From the NCBI GenBank assembly GCA_017458845.1, contig JAFSZY010000005.1, positions 1-64,000 of the forward strand: a DNA stretch of 64,000 bases, in the 5' to 3' direction. The position numbers and the translations under genes are program-made. The number at the start of each line of letters is the position of its first letter. Within the stretch, counting starts at the first letter, position 1. The DNA is from Ruminococcus sp. Lineage in GTDB: Bacteria; Bacillota; Clostridia; Oscillospirales; Acutalibacteraceae. Below the pieces are notes generated by a model, which was not told where the DNA came from, made no database searches, and saw nothing but the letters and a program-made list of their open reading frames with translations. Shown here one piece after another: positions 15,776-25,810 of the stretch.

Positions 15776-18340
15776 TTACCCCTTTAGATTGTTCGCTCTC
15801 TCGAGCCACTCGCCGTAAGTCATCAGAACTTTTCTCGGCTTGGAGCCCTGGTGTGGTTCAACTATACCGAGCTGTTCCATATCGTCAATCATACGGCCCG
15901 CGCGGGCGTAACCAACCTTGAACCTTCTCTGAATCATTGAGGTAGAGGCTTGTCCCGACTCAATAACGTACTTAATAGCGTCTTCCATCTTGCTGTCGAG
16001 CTCTATGCCGTCAATCGTATTGGCGTTATTCTCCGCCGCTCCTCCATCGAGTTCCTCGGCGGCTATGCGCTTGATTCTCTCCTCTATTTCCTCGTTATAC
16101 TGAGCCTTGGAAGATTTCTTGATATAGTTGGTAACGCCGCCGATTTCTTCCTCGGTGGCGTAACAGCCCTGAACACGAATCGGGTTGGGCGCGCCCACGG
16201 GCATATAGAGCATATCGCCTCGTCCGATGAGCTTCTCGGCGCCGCCCGTATCAAGTATAATTCTGGAATCCATATTTGAGCCAACCTTGAGGGCGATTCT
16301 GCTCGGAACGTTAGCCTTGATAAGACCTGTGATAACGTTTGCGGTAGGACGTTGAGTAGCGATTACAAGGTGCATACCCGCGGCTCTGGCGAGCTGAGCC
16401 AAACGCACAATGCTGTCCTCTACCTCGCCCGATGCAGTCATCATAAGGTCAGCCAACTCGTCGATAGCGATTACTATGCGCGGAAGCTTTTCCTTGGCAA
16501 CCGGAAGTCCGTTGACCTCGAGCACAGGCTGTTCCTCCTCGCCCTTTTCCTCATTAAATACGGGAGGATTATCCCGCATATATTCGATATTGCTTTCAAT
16601 CAGCTTATTATAACCGTCGATATCCTTACAGTCGTATTCCGAGAACAGCTTGTAGCGGTTCTGCATTTCATTGACCGCCCACGCCAGCGCTCCCGCCGCC
16701 TTTTTAGCGTCGGAAACAACGGGAATAAGCAGGTGAGGAATACCCTTGTACTTTGAGAACTCTACCATCTTGGGATCGATAAGCACAAGCTTGACCTCTT
16801 CGGGACCCGCTTTGTAAAGAATACTGATGAGCAGGGAGTTTACGCATACCGATTTACCCGAGCCCGTAGTACCCGCGATAAGCAGGTGAGGCAGCTTGGC
16901 GATATCGGTCGTCACAATCTTACCCGCGATATCTCTGCCGAGAACACAGGTCAGCTTGCTGGAGCTGGATTCAAATTCATCCGAGTCGATGAGCTCGCGG
17001 ATGCTTACCACGCTGACAGCTTTATTGGGAACCTCAATTCCGACAGCTGCCTTGCCCGGGATAGGCGCTTCAATACGTATGCCGTTCGCCGCAAGGTTGA
17101 GGGCGATGTCGTCCGAGAGGTTTGTAATCTTGTTAATCTTAACACCGGGGGCGGGCTTTACTTCATAGCGCGTTACGGAAGGTCCGCGTGAGATATGTGT
17201 AATCTCCGCCTGCACACCAAAACTGCTGAGAGTAGAAATAAGCTTCTGAGCGTTGGCGCGCATCTCCGCGTCGCCGTCACCGCCGCTGTTTCTGACATTC
17301 TTTAGCAGACCGATAGGCGGATACTTATACATAGCCTTCTCGGCAGCTTTCTCGGAATCGCTCTTGGTTCTGCGGCGCTTGGGCGCGGGCTTGGCTTCCT
17401 CCACTTCGTCCGCCTCGTCATCCGCGGTAGCTTTAACATCCTCGCTTTGAGCCTTGTTTATAGCGTCGATAAAATCATCAGCGGCATCTGACTTGGCGGC
17501 GTTGGAATCGTCGTCGATAGAAATATCAATCTCGCTGCGCTTGCGGCGGCGCTTTTTCTTTTTGTTCATTTCGTCGTCAATAGGAATATCAATCAGCGTG
17601 TCAAAATCATCAAAGCTGCCGTAATCAGGCTCGGGCTCGCTGCGTCGTCTTTCACGGCGCGCACTGATATATTCCCTGCTTTTCTTTGAGGTATCGCTGA
17701 CCTTATGTCCCACGTACCTTGCGGCTCTGGCAACATCGTTGAGAGAAATCTTGCCGATGATGAGGATGAGCGCCGCGAGTATTACGAGCACCACGAGGAT
17801 AGCCGCGGGGTTGTGAAACGCCATATAGAGCGGATATCCCAATATTCCGCTGAAAAATCCTCCGCCCGTAGTAAAGTAGCTTTCGGAGTTAAACGCGCGT
17901 CCGAATAGCTGTCCCAGCGCAGCGAAATAATTTGTATCCTCAAATTTATAATCGCTGAACAGATAAACCGCGGCTTCGGTCAGCAGGATTATCGCGATAC
18001 ACATACCCACCTTCGCCTTAAAATGCGCAATCTCTTTTTCTAAAGCGGTAATAACCGTCAGATACGCAAAGGTAAGCGGAACAAGAATCGAGCATAATCC
18101 GAAGAACCCGAAGAAAATTCCGCGGATTGTAGTCCAGACATTCGCTCCGGGAATGATAATCACAAAGAATGTAATCAAAGCTATAGCAGCGTAAATTATC
18201 GCCTCTATCCTGTAGTTGCGCTTTTTCTGCGCTCTCTTCTCCCTCTTGTGGCGAACAGAGCGTTTCTCTGTGTTTTTAGCATTCTTGGAAGACTTTTTAG
18301 TTGTTGTTTTTTTTGCTTTTGAGCCTTTTTTAGCAGCCAT
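15776..18340 (-). CDS. FtsK/SpoIIIE-family DNA translocase
   Basis: 854 residues. Basic N-terminus, then four to five membrane helices (about 47-200), an acidic/basic linker, then the motor: an alpha domain (YPPIGLLKNVRNSGGD), RecA-like beta domain with Walker A AGTTGSGKSV and Walker B IVIAIDELADLMM, ATQRP, and a C-terminal gamma winged helix (ASTSMIQRRFKVGYARAGRMIDDME) that reads KOPS/SRS. It pumps chromosomal DNA at division septa and, in spore-formers, into the forespore. Neighbours uppP and tepA recall the tepA-spoIIIE region of Bacillus. Whether it acts as SpoIIIE, FtsK or both cannot be told from sequence. Confidence 0.96.
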   Translation of the reverse strand: MAAKKGSKAKKTTTKKSSKNAKNTEKRSVRHKREKRAQKKRNYRIEAIIYAAIALITFFVIIIPGANVWTTIRGIFFGFFGLCSILVPLTFAYLTVITALEKEIAHFKAKVGMCIAIILLTEAAVYLFSDYKFEDTNYFAALGQLFGRAFNSESYFTTGGGFFSGILGYPLYMAFHNPAAILVVLVILAALILIIGKISLNDVARAARYVGHKVSDTSKKSREYISARRERRRSEPEPDYGSFDDFDTLIDIPIDDEMNKKKKRRRKRSEIDISIDDDSNAAKSDAADDFIDAINKAQSEDVKATADDEADEVEEAKPAPKRRRTKSDSEKAAEKAMYKYPPIGLLKNVRNSGGDGDAEMRANAQKLISTLSSFGVQAEITHISRGPSVTRYEVKPAPGVKINKITNLSDDIALNLAANGIRIEAPIPGKAAVGIEVPNKAVSVVSIRELIDSDEFESSSSKLTCVLGRDIAGKIVTTDIAKLPHLLIAGTTGSGKSVCVNSLLISILYKAGPEEVKLVLIDPKMVEFSKYKGIPHLLIPVVSDAKKAAGALAWAVNEMQNRYKLFSEYDCKDIDGYNKLIESNIEYMRDNPPVFNEEKGEEEQPVLEVNGLPVAKEKLPRIVIAIDELADLMMTASGEVEDSIVRLAQLARAAGMHLVIATQRPTANVITGLIKANVPSRIALKVGSNMDSRIILDTGGAEKLIGRGDMLYMPVGAPNPIRVQGCYATEEEIGGVTNYIKKSSKAQYNEEIEERIKRIAAEELDGGAAENNANTIDGIELDSKMEDAIKYVIESGQASTSMIQRRFKVGYARAGRMIDDMEQLGIVEPHQGSKPRKVLMTYGEWLERANNLKG

Positions 18341-18390
18341 TTTTCCACTTCCATATTTTCCATATTCTTCCTTAATTCTTTTACAGAATT

Positions 18391-19341
18391 TTACATAACC
18401 TGTACTGCGGTACCTGTAAGCAGCTCATATACGCTTACACCGACTACCATAAGTCCCACAACAGCGGTATAAATAACAAATATAATCATTCTGTCGGTCT
18501 TTAACAGCCACTTAAAGAGCTTAATCGCAAAGTAGCCCACAACAGCCGCCGCCACAACTCCGCAGAGCACGGCGATAATCGACTCGGGATTGAGCGTGGA
18601 CTTGGGAACGTCCTTGACTTCAAGCACTGCAGCCGCGATAATTGACGGAATACCGAGGATAAATGTATAGTCGAGAGCCGCCTGTTTGTTGATGCCTCTC
18701 ATCTCACCTACCGCGAGTGTAGTTCCCGAACGGGAGAGCCCGGGGAACAGCGCCGCGAAGAGCTGACCGATACCCACGGTAACAGCGTCAAGCACACCGT
18801 AGCGGGTACGTCCGTTGCCATCGTAGTTGCTTTCGGCGTCTTTCTTAAAATGCTTGCCTGTCTGTCTTTTGTTGCACTGAATTCCGATAAACAAAAGCAG
18901 GCTTGTCACAAGCAGAGCAAAACCCGTAACGATAAAATATGTACTGCCCTTGAACAAATCAGCCAAGTCCTTGACCTTTTCAACACCCGGGGCAATCTCG
19001 GGAATCGGAACAAACAGCAAAAACAAAGGAATAAGTCCGATAATCAGCATAAAAATGAGATTGCGGTCGCCGTCCATTTTTGACCATCTGAATTTACCCG
19101 TAAAGATATCCTTGATAAGCAGGAAAAACGCCTTAATCAGCCGCCAGATAAGCTTACGATAGAAGATAAGCACAGCAGCCAGTGTGCCGATATGCAGCAT
19201 TACGTCAAGAAAAACACCGCCGTCGCTCATACCCATAAGGTGCTCGGCAATGTTGAGGTGTCCGCTGCTGGATACAGGCAGAAACTCGGTAAGTCCCTGA
19301 ACAATACCCAAAATAACATTCTGAAAAATCTGAGTAATCAT
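18391..19341 (-). CDS. uppP: Undecaprenyl-diphosphatase
   Basis: 316 residues, about eight membrane helices. It recycles the C55 lipid carrier for peptidoglycan synthesis by removing a phosphate. Signature regions are GLTEFLPVSSSGHLNIAEHL near the N-terminus and FPGLSRSGTTLAVGEMRGI in the middle (Ser/Arg-rich active site). It is longer than the usual ~270 residues because of a loop containing NKRQTGKHFKKDAESNYDGNG. GGAGGGCAT precedes the ATG. Confidence 0.96.
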   Translation of the reverse strand: MITQIFQNVILGIVQGLTEFLPVSSSGHLNIAEHLMGMSDGGVFLDVMLHIGTLAAVLIFYRKLIWRLIKAFFLLIKDIFTGKFRWSKMDGDRNLIFMLIIGLIPLFLLFVPIPEIAPGVEKVKDLADLFKGSTYFIVTGFALLVTSLLLFIGIQCNKRQTGKHFKKDAESNYDGNGRTRYGVLDAVTVGIGQLFAALFPGLSRSGTTLAVGEMRGINKQAALDYTFILGIPSIIAAAVLEVKDVPKSTLNPESIIAVLCGVVAAAVVGYFAIKLFKWLLKTDRMIIFVIYTAVVGLMVVGVSVYELLTGTAVQVM

Positions 19342-19364
19342 ATGCCCTCCATATGTACCCTCTG

Positions 19365-20111
19365 TTACGAGGGGTTTTTATAATCTTTTATCATATCATA
19401 GAGGCAGTCTACCGCCTCTTTAAGCGTACCTACTTCATCCACCAAACCTACGTCAACCGCCTTTTTTCCGTCAAGGATAGAGCCGATATCCATAACCAGC
19501 TCGCCTGTATTCATAACGAGCTTTTCGTAGTCCTCTTTGGAAATTCTTGAATTATCCACAATGAAACTCGTTATTCTGTCCTGCATCCTTTTGTAATACT
19601 CAAAGGTCTGCCACACACCAATGGTGAGTCCCGTACTCCTCACGGGGTGAGCTGTCATTGACGCGCTCTTGGCGATAAAGCTTTTCTTCGCCGAAACCGC
19701 AAGAGGAATACCGATAGAATGACCTCCGCCCAGAACTATCGAAACCGTGGGCTTTTTCATTCCCGAAATCAGCTCGGCAATGGCAAGCCCCGCCTCAACG
19801 TCTCCGCCGACTGTGTTAATCAGTATCAGCAGCCCGTCGATTCTCGGGTCCTCGTCAATCGCGACGAGCATAGGGATAACGTGTTCATACTTCGTAGTTT
19901 TTGTATTCTGCGGGAGCAGATAATGCCCCTCAATCTGTCCTACAATTGTAAGACAGTGTATGACTGAGCCGTCACGCTCGGTAACGATAGCTCCGCTGTC
20001 CTGAATATGCTCAAAGCTGTTTTCCTCAGCGGGATTGTCGCCTTTGGGAGTGTTGTCCTCCTCGCAGGGATTTCGGACAAATTCATCGTTGTTTGGATTA
20101 TTTTTGCTCAT
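19365..20111 (-). CDS. tepA: TepA-like ClpP-fold protease
   Basis: 248 residues from ATG 20111 (GGAGGTGCG is 4-9 bp upstream). After an acidic, low-complexity N-terminus comes a ClpP/crotonase-type core: LLILINTVGGDVEAGLAIAELI, VLGGGHSIGIPLAVSAKKSFIAKSASMTAHPVR. Gly-Gly-His-Ser carries the nucleophile Ser, and MTAHPVR the His. TepA (YmfB) is a germination/secretion-related protease that lies next to spoIIIE in Bacillus; here uppP lies between the two. Confidence 0.88.
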   Translation of the reverse strand: MSKNNPNNDEFVRNPCEEDNTPKGDNPAEENSFEHIQDSGAIVTERDGSVIHCLTIVGQIEGHYLLPQNTKTTKYEHVIPMLVAIDEDPRIDGLLILINTVGGDVEAGLAIAELISGMKKPTVSIVLGGGHSIGIPLAVSAKKSFIAKSASMTAHPVRSTGLTIGVWQTFEYYKRMQDRITSFIVDNSRISKEDYEKLVMNTGELVMDIGSILDGKKAVDVGLVDEVGTLKEAVDCLYDMIKDYKNPS

Positions 20112-20279
20112 AATACGCACCTCCGAGTTTATTCTGCCCCAAAAGGTACGCATACACATCATAATTATAACATTTTATGCCTTATAATTCAAGAAAATTA
20201 TTCTTTTTTCTAAATAAAAATCATTTTTTAAAAGAATTATAGTATGCTATTTATGGTTATATATTAGGAGTGATAATTT

Positions 20280-21551
20280 TTGGACGTACAACCATGGCAA
20301 ATAATCGTAATAGTACTATGCGTATTGCTGTCGGCATTTTTCAGTTCCGTTGAAACGGCGTTCTCGTTTGTGAACGTTATCAGGATTCAGAGCTACGCCG
20401 ACGACGGCAACAAAAAAGCCAAAAACGCGCTGTATATTACAAACCATTTTGATAAAGCTTTGACGGCAATTCTGATTTGCAACAACATTGTGAACCTCGG
20501 ATGTTCATCCCTTGCCACTGCCGTGTGCCTCAGCATTTTCGGCGACGTCGGAACCGCTATAGCCACGGGCATAACAACCTTTGTTGTTCTGACATTCGGA
20601 GAAATCCTCCCGAAATGTCTCGCCAAGGAACACGCCGAGAGCTACTCTCTCGCCACAGCGGGAGTTCTCAAAGCGATAACAATTGTCCTTACCCCAATAG
20701 TGTTCCTCTTTATCAAGCTCAAAGAGGGCGCTCTCAAAATCGCGGGCAAAAACGAGGAACAGCCATCTGTCACCGAGGATGAACTCAAACAGATTGTCGA
20801 GAACATCGAGGGTGAAGGCGTGCTTGAGGAGGACGAGAGCGAGATGGTTCAGTCCGTACTGGACTTTGACGACAAAACCGTGCTCGAAGTGCTCACGCCC
20901 CGAGTTGACCTCACCGCTATCGACATCACCGACTCTCCCGAAAAGCTCAAACACACCGTTATAGAGAGCCGCTACTCTCGTATTCCCGTTTACAAGGAAA
21001 CTATCGACCACATTATCGGCATACTCCACACGCGCGACTATCTTGAGGAGCTCGCACAAAACCGCGAACCCAACATAGGAAAGCTGATTCAGCCCGCGCA
21101 CTTTATCTTCAACAACCAGAATCTCTCAAAAACCCTGAACGACTTCAAAAGAAAAAGGCTCCATATCGCGATAGTTACCGACGAATACGGAGGCACTTTG
21201 GGTATAGTTACTATGGAGGACTTGCTAGAGGAAATCGTAGGCGAAATCTGGGACGAGGACGAGGAAATCGAAAACGACTGCACAAAGATTTCGGACACTG
21301 AGTATATTGTCAGCGGAGATATGCCGCTCGAGGATTTGTTTGAGCTCGCCGATATAGACCCCGACGACGTCGAGACCGACGCTGTCACAGTCGGCGGATT
21401 TATACTGGAGCACTTCTCCATCATCCCCCGCCGCAAGGCTAAGTTCAGCTACCGTAACCTTACACTTGTGGTTCAGCAGGTCAACAGTCAGCGTATTATA
21501 GCGGTCAACGTGTACATCGACCCTACGCCGCAAAGCGAAACTGAGGATTAA
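20280..21551 (+). CDS. CNNM/CorC-type membrane protein with CBS pair
   Basis: 423 residues. Four membrane helices in a DUF21/CNNM domain ([37 protein letters not shown]), then two CBS domains ([63 protein letters not shown]) and a C-terminal CorC_HlyC domain. Related proteins export Mg2+ or Co2+; the haemolysin name is historical. The start is TTG at 20280 with AGGAGTG 7 bp upstream. It is divergent from tepA. Confidence 0.92.
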   Translation: MDVQPWQIIVIVLCVLLSAFFSSVETAFSFVNVIRIQSYADDGNKKAKNALYITNHFDKALTAILICNNIVNLGCSSLATAVCLSIFGDVGTAIATGITTFVVLTFGEILPKCLAKEHAESYSLATAGVLKAITIVLTPIVFLFIKLKEGALKIAGKNEEQPSVTEDELKQIVENIEGEGVLEEDESEMVQSVLDFDDKTVLEVLTPRVDLTAIDITDSPEKLKHTVIESRYSRIPVYKETIDHIIGILHTRDYLEELAQNREPNIGKLIQPAHFIFNNQNLSKTLNDFKRKRLHIAIVTDEYGGTLGIVTMEDLLEEIVGEIWDEDEEIENDCTKISDTEYIVSGDMPLEDLFELADIDPDDVETDAVTVGGFILEHFSIIPRRKAKFSYRNLTLVVQQVNSQRIIAVNVYIDPTPQSETED

Positions 21552-21921
21552 CCCTGCTTATCCTCTTGCACACCGCATTGACGGGTATGCACAAAAGTCC
21601 CCACAAAACTGAATACAAAGGGCAAATCAAGCCCTTGATATTTAAAGGTCTGTCGGAGTAATCCCAGACCTTTAGTTTTAGTATTTTGTTAAAAAACACG
21701 CCCGACACAAACTCATATGAGGTTATAACAGCTGAACCCAACAGGCACTTTTTAGCGAGCGCAAAGTCCCTAAATCTGCCAAACAGCTTGAACAAAGTCA
21801 AAAAACACACTCCGCCTGTTAAAAACATCGACCAGTGCGTTCTCCCCCGCCACAAAACTTCAATGATATTATAGCAGGCTCCGCCAAACACTAAAAGAGC
21901 GGAATTTCTCTTAATAAACAT
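21523..21921 (-). CDS. Putative ABC-transporter type IV (CmpB-like) membrane protein
   Basis: 132 residues from ATG 21921, with four hydrophobic segments and the family motif VWDYSDRPLNIKGLICPLYSVLWGLL. PF06541-type proteins are called ABC permeases, but no ATPase lies near. Its 3' end overlaps the convergent CBS protein gene by 29 bp. Its ribosome binding site CGGTGA lies inside the terminator stem of the upstream rnmV operon, so translation may depend on that fold. Confidence 0.75.
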   Translation of the reverse strand: MFIKRNSALLVFGGACYNIIEVLWRGRTHWSMFLTGGVCFLTLFKLFGRFRDFALAKKCLLGSAVITSYEFVSGVFFNKILKLKVWDYSDRPLNIKGLICPLYSVLWGLLCIPVNAVCKRISRVNPQFRFAA

Positions 21922-21922
21922 A

Positions 21923-21961
21923 AAAATCACCGTTGCTAGTTTTAGCGCAAACGGTGATTTT
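21923..21961 (-). terminator. Terminator of the comEC-holA-rnmV operon
   Basis: AAAATCACCGTT and AACGGTGATTTT form a perfect 12-bp stem with a T-run on either strand, 3 bp after the rnmV stop. Confidence 0.75.
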
Positions 21962-21963
21962 AT

Positions 21964-22542
21964 TTATACAAGTTCTTTTAATTCTTCTAAAGAATATAAA
22001 CAATTGAGCGCCGAGAGCATTGCGTTAGTCGAAAGGTAGGTCGGCAGCTCCAGTTTTTTGAGCAGTTTTTCACGCAGAATTGCTGAATTTTCCCTGCCCG
22101 TTAGTCCCAGTTCATAGAGGTCCTGCTTTGTGATTTCGGACTTTTTAATCTCGTTGTCCTCGCCCAAAATCGTCGCTCCGCTTTTTCTCACGGCTTCGGC
22201 AATTATCTCAGCGCTGACTCCCTCGACGCCGAGCAAGCCCTCTTTTGAAGCCTCGCTCTTGCGTTTTTCTTTGCCTTTGAGCTGAGGGATGTACGCGTGT
22301 TTTATCTTTTCCTCGGGCACGCTGCCCTTAAGGAAATTGCGAATCACGAATCCCGCCGAATCGCTGTCGGTGAGCACGAGTATACCGCGCTCCTCGGCGA
22401 TTTTTCTGATAAGATTCTGCTTTTCCTTGTCCTTGAAAATCCTGAACCCGCCTGTCTCAATAACAGGGGTATCTATAACCTCGCTGAGCTTTATTGTGTC
22501 GTATCTGCCTTCTACGATGACGGCTTCCTTAATGCTTATCAT
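21964..22542 (-). CDS. rnmV: Ribonuclease M5
   Basis: 192 residues. A TOPRIM domain (AVIVEGRYDTIKLSEV, catalytic Glu in VEGRYD; VLTDSDSAGFVIRN, the DxD) and a C-terminal DUF4093-type domain (ITKQDLYELGLTGRENSAILREKL). RNase M5 matures the 5S rRNA precursor. It overlaps holA by 4 bp (ATGA) at its start, so it is translationally coupled. Confidence 0.93.
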   Translation of the reverse strand: MISIKEAVIVEGRYDTIKLSEVIDTPVIETGGFRIFKDKEKQNLIRKIAEERGILVLTDSDSAGFVIRNFLKGSVPEEKIKHAYIPQLKGKEKRKSEASKEGLLGVEGVSAEIIAEAVRKSGATILGEDNEIKKSEITKQDLYELGLTGRENSAILREKLLKKLELPTYLSTNAMLSALNCLYSLEELKELV

Positions 22543-23588
22543 CTCTCACCCGCGAGCAGAAGAAGCTCGGCTGTGAGCTTTTCCAGAGCAATTTGTTTGT
22601 TAATGCCCGTGACGGAATGAAACTGAGCGACAGTCTCGGTGATGATATCAAGGCTGTCACGCAGAGCCGAGGTGGGCATTTTCTTTATTCTTGTCAAAGC
22701 CTTTTTGAGCACAAACTCACGCTTTCCGTACCTGAAGTCCGCCGCGACGTCTTTCATTGAGGCGCCGCTTTCGGAAGCAACACGCGCGCGGTAATAATCG
22801 GTGTACGCCCTGCTGAGCACCATTACAATTGAGTCGGGCTCCGCCTTCTGGTAAAACAAAGCGTTAAGCATAGAGAAGGCTCTGTCGCTGTTCTCGGAAA
22901 TAATCGTGTCCGCGAGGTAATATATATTCGCCTCCAGGCGCTTGGGAACAAGCAAATCAATATGCTCACTCATAATCTGAGCTCCCTCTCCCACATAGTT
23001 GCAAAGCTTGTCGAGCTCATTTTTGATGGTGTAGAGGTCGTCGCCCGCATATTCCTGGAGCTTGTACGCGTCCGCCTGTTCAATCTTATTTCCGCGCTTA
23101 TCCGCCCACCTTACAATCTGACGGGCAAGCGAGATATCGCTCTCGTTAGCTTCAACGCAAACCACGCCGTTTTTCTTGATATAATTCTTTACTTTACTAA
23201 AATTCTCGCCCTGTTTTTTCATATCCTGAACGAGAGTAGGCATAGTAAAGATAATTACGGTAGTATCGGGAACGTTTTTTAAAATAGCCAAAAGCTGGTC
23301 GAGCTCGTCCTTTTTGAGCGCGTTTATGTCCAAATCCGACACCTTAACGCAGTTGTATTCACTTGTAAAAGGCGCAACCTGTACCGCCACGGCAATGTCA
23401 TCCAGATTGCAGGGTGATGTGAAGCTGTGATAGTTAAAATCGGACGGCTCCTTGCCCATCAGCTTTGTGATAAGGTTGTCCGTATCCAGCTTTACATACA
23501 TCTTTTCGTCGCCGTAAATAAGATAGAATTTATCAAATTGCGCTTTGTTTATTCTTTGTTTTAAATCCTTACGGGTCAGTTCGGGCAT
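22539..23588 (-). CDS. holA: DNA polymerase III delta subunit
   Basis: 349 residues; the clamp-loader wrench that opens the beta clamp. FYLIYGDEKMYVKLDTDNLI is the N-terminal signature, followed by VQVAPFTSEYNCVKVSDLD and the helical C-terminal collar YYRARVASESG...GINKQIALEKLTAELLL. Gene order comEC-holA is widely conserved in Firmicutes. AGGAGACTGAAA precedes the ATG; comEC ends 2 bp upstream. Confidence 0.95.
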   Translation of the reverse strand: MPELTRKDLKQRINKAQFDKFYLIYGDEKMYVKLDTDNLITKLMGKEPSDFNYHSFTSPCNLDDIAVAVQVAPFTSEYNCVKVSDLDINALKKDELDQLLAILKNVPDTTVIIFTMPTLVQDMKKQGENFSKVKNYIKKNGVVCVEANESDISLARQIVRWADKRGNKIEQADAYKLQEYAGDDLYTIKNELDKLCNYVGEGAQIMSEHIDLLVPKRLEANIYYLADTIISENSDRAFSMLNALFYQKAEPDSIVMVLSRAYTDYYRARVASESGASMKDVAADFRYGKREFVLKKALTRIKKMPTSALRDSLDIITETVAQFHSVTGINKQIALEKLTAELLLLAGER

Positions 23589-23590
23589 TT

Positions 23591-25798
23591 TCAGTCTCCT
23601 AGTCTAATACTTACATCTCCGGGGACGTTTCCCGTGATGAAGCGTGTTTTTGAATTCCCAAGCAAATCCATATTCTTTATTTCATTACCGCAGATTACAA
23701 TATCTGCGGAAGAATACTTTTCATCCAACCGTTCCGCGTCAGCTTTGTCGGGAGCGATAAGCACGCTTAATCCGCTGCTTTGCACATATTGCCACGTAGT
23801 TTTGCCGTCGTTGATAATTGTATCCTTAATACCGTGACCGAGGTCAAGCGTAATAATATTGGCGGAGTAAAACTCCTTGTATTCCTTGACGCTCATAGCC
23901 TCTTGCTCAAGGTCCAGCGGAGTTCTTTTACTATGATACAACATTACTCTCTCAACGTCAAATTCATTAAGGAAATTCACGGTGAATCGCGAGGTTTTAA
24001 GCGAGTTATCAGGAACAATCAGCGTCTTTACATCCCCGCGGTTACTCCTCAGCTTGCGGCTGAGTTCGCTGAATTTATCATAATCTCCGCCGTATGAGAG
24101 TAGAGCTTCAACACCGCCGCCTGTAATCTTCACGCAAGGCGAACCCGTGTCTATTATTTTCATAACTGCGTTGTTTGAATGAACCGATGTTTCAGCAGCG
24201 TAAATCCCGAAAAGAAACACGAGCGAAAGAATGAACGCCGCGAGATAGTTTCTTCTACTTCGTTTGAGAACTAACGCCAGCCCCATCAGCACAGCGAGCA
24301 CAAGCAGCCACAGCCATATAGTATTCCTGTCAAAATACAGTTTTAGATAGAAAACGGAGTTGATGAACCGAACAACATTTATCATCAAAAAAGATGAAAA
24401 GTCTGCAACCGCTCCCGAAAAATACGAAGCGAAGCTCAGAACGGGAATATAGAACAAAAACCCTGTCAGCAAGCTGCAAACTACAATCAACGCTGTGAGC
24501 GGAGCGAGGAATAAAGATGATATTAGCACACTCACGTTTACGTATCCGATGGTGAGGCACACCAGCGGCAGACTCATTACGAAAGCCGAAATCGACACGA
24601 AAAACGTTCTTATCACGTATAGCTTCATACCTGCCAGAACTATTCGCAGCCTGAAATACCGTTGTCTTTTCTTTTGATTAGTCCTGTTAATTTCGTTAGA
24701 ATACTCAGCTTTGCGCCCATAGAAAGACTCGTCAAACCTGCGGCAAAGCCTCGGATAAAAGTACAGTATTCCCAACACAGACGAGAACGACAGCAGCATT
24801 CCCACATCCCCGACGGCGTAAGGGTTGAACAAAACTAACAGAAACGCCGCCAGCCCCATGCTGTTGTAGGAATCGCTCCGCTTTGAAAAGAACGTGCCGA
24901 TTATCGCAAACAATACCGCTATTCCCGACCTCACAACCGACGCTGTCATACCGGTTATCATCATATAGAAAACTACAAAAAGCAGAATTATTACACAGGC
25001 TATGTAATTCCCCACTCTGCGTTTTCTGAGAGGGTTCAGCACAAACAGCAAAAAGCCCGAAACTATAGTCATATGAAGTCCCGAAATAACTATAAGAAAG
25101 CTGAGTCCTGTTTTTGAGAACATTGAGTTGATTTCCTCGCTGAGTTGCTCCCGGGCGCCGAAAGCCATAGCGGCGCAAAGCTCTCCGTCCTCGCCGTTCA
25201 CTACGGCTTTCACCGCTTCGGTGAGCTTGCTTTGCAGGTAAACGGGAAGATAGCAAATGCCCTTTTCGCCTTTCTTTACTACGCTGTAATTGAGTTTATA
25301 ATCGTCGCTTTCTGCCGCGTACGCAAAGCCCCCTGAGCGATAATAGTTTCCCTCACAAGTCGTCAACTGAGCCTTAAATCTTATCGTATCGCCATACTCA
25401 CAAGACAGCTTGTAGTTGCTGTACAAAATGATTTTCACGTTACTTTCTTCTGTGTCGATTTTTTCGGATTGCAAAGCATAGTTGTACACGCCGTATCTTT
25501 TTTCTCCGTCCGAATTAACCTTGGCGGTTACGCTGACGTTTTCCCTGTTGTACTTCTCGCTTTGCGACTTGAATCCGTTATCATACAGCACAAAAATCAA
25601 CGCCGACACAGCCACTGTAACCGCTACAAAAACAATCACTGATTTCTGCACGACGGGCTTCTTTTCAAAAACAGCGTACAAAAGCATCGCGGCGGCAAGA
25701 CCAGCCGCGGCACAGATTCCGTAAAAACCAAAATAAAAAACGACTGTATACACTACGAGCATAGTAAGCCCAAAGTACGCAAACAGTCGTTTAGTCAT
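23591..25798 (-). CDS. comEC: ComEC/Rec2-type DNA uptake channel protein
   Basis: 735 residues. N-terminal OB-like domain after two membrane helices, then the competence domain with AMAFGAREQLSEEI and FSKTGLSFLIVISGLHMTIVSGF, about ten membrane helices, then a C-terminal metallo-beta-lactamase-like region. That last region has lost the HxHxDH metal motif (ALLSYGGDYDKFSEL stands at the equivalent place), so nuclease activity is doubtful. ComEC imports single-stranded DNA in natural transformation. No other com genes are in the window. Confidence 0.9.
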   Translation of the reverse strand: MTKRLFAYFGLTMLVVYTVVFYFGFYGICAAAGLAAAMLLYAVFEKKPVVQKSVIVFVAVTVAVSALIFVLYDNGFKSQSEKYNRENVSVTAKVNSDGEKRYGVYNYALQSEKIDTEESNVKIILYSNYKLSCEYGDTIRFKAQLTTCEGNYYRSGGFAYAAESDDYKLNYSVVKKGEKGICYLPVYLQSKLTEAVKAVVNGEDGELCAAMAFGAREQLSEEINSMFSKTGLSFLIVISGLHMTIVSGFLLFVLNPLRKRRVGNYIACVIILLFVVFYMMITGMTASVVRSGIAVLFAIIGTFFSKRSDSYNSMGLAAFLLVLFNPYAVGDVGMLLSFSSVLGILYFYPRLCRRFDESFYGRKAEYSNEINRTNQKKRQRYFRLRIVLAGMKLYVIRTFFVSISAFVMSLPLVCLTIGYVNVSVLISSLFLAPLTALIVVCSLLTGFLFYIPVLSFASYFSGAVADFSSFLMINVVRFINSVFYLKLYFDRNTIWLWLLVLAVLMGLALVLKRSRRNYLAAFILSLVFLFGIYAAETSVHSNNAVMKIIDTGSPCVKITGGGVEALLSYGGDYDKFSELSRKLRSNRGDVKTLIVPDNSLKTSRFTVNFLNEFDVERVMLYHSKRTPLDLEQEAMSVKEYKEFYSANIITLDLGHGIKDTIINDGKTTWQYVQSSGLSVLIAPDKADAERLDEKYSSADIVICGNEIKNMDLLGNSKTRFITGNVPGDVSIRLGD

Positions 25799-25810
25799 CT
25801 CTTATACCTC

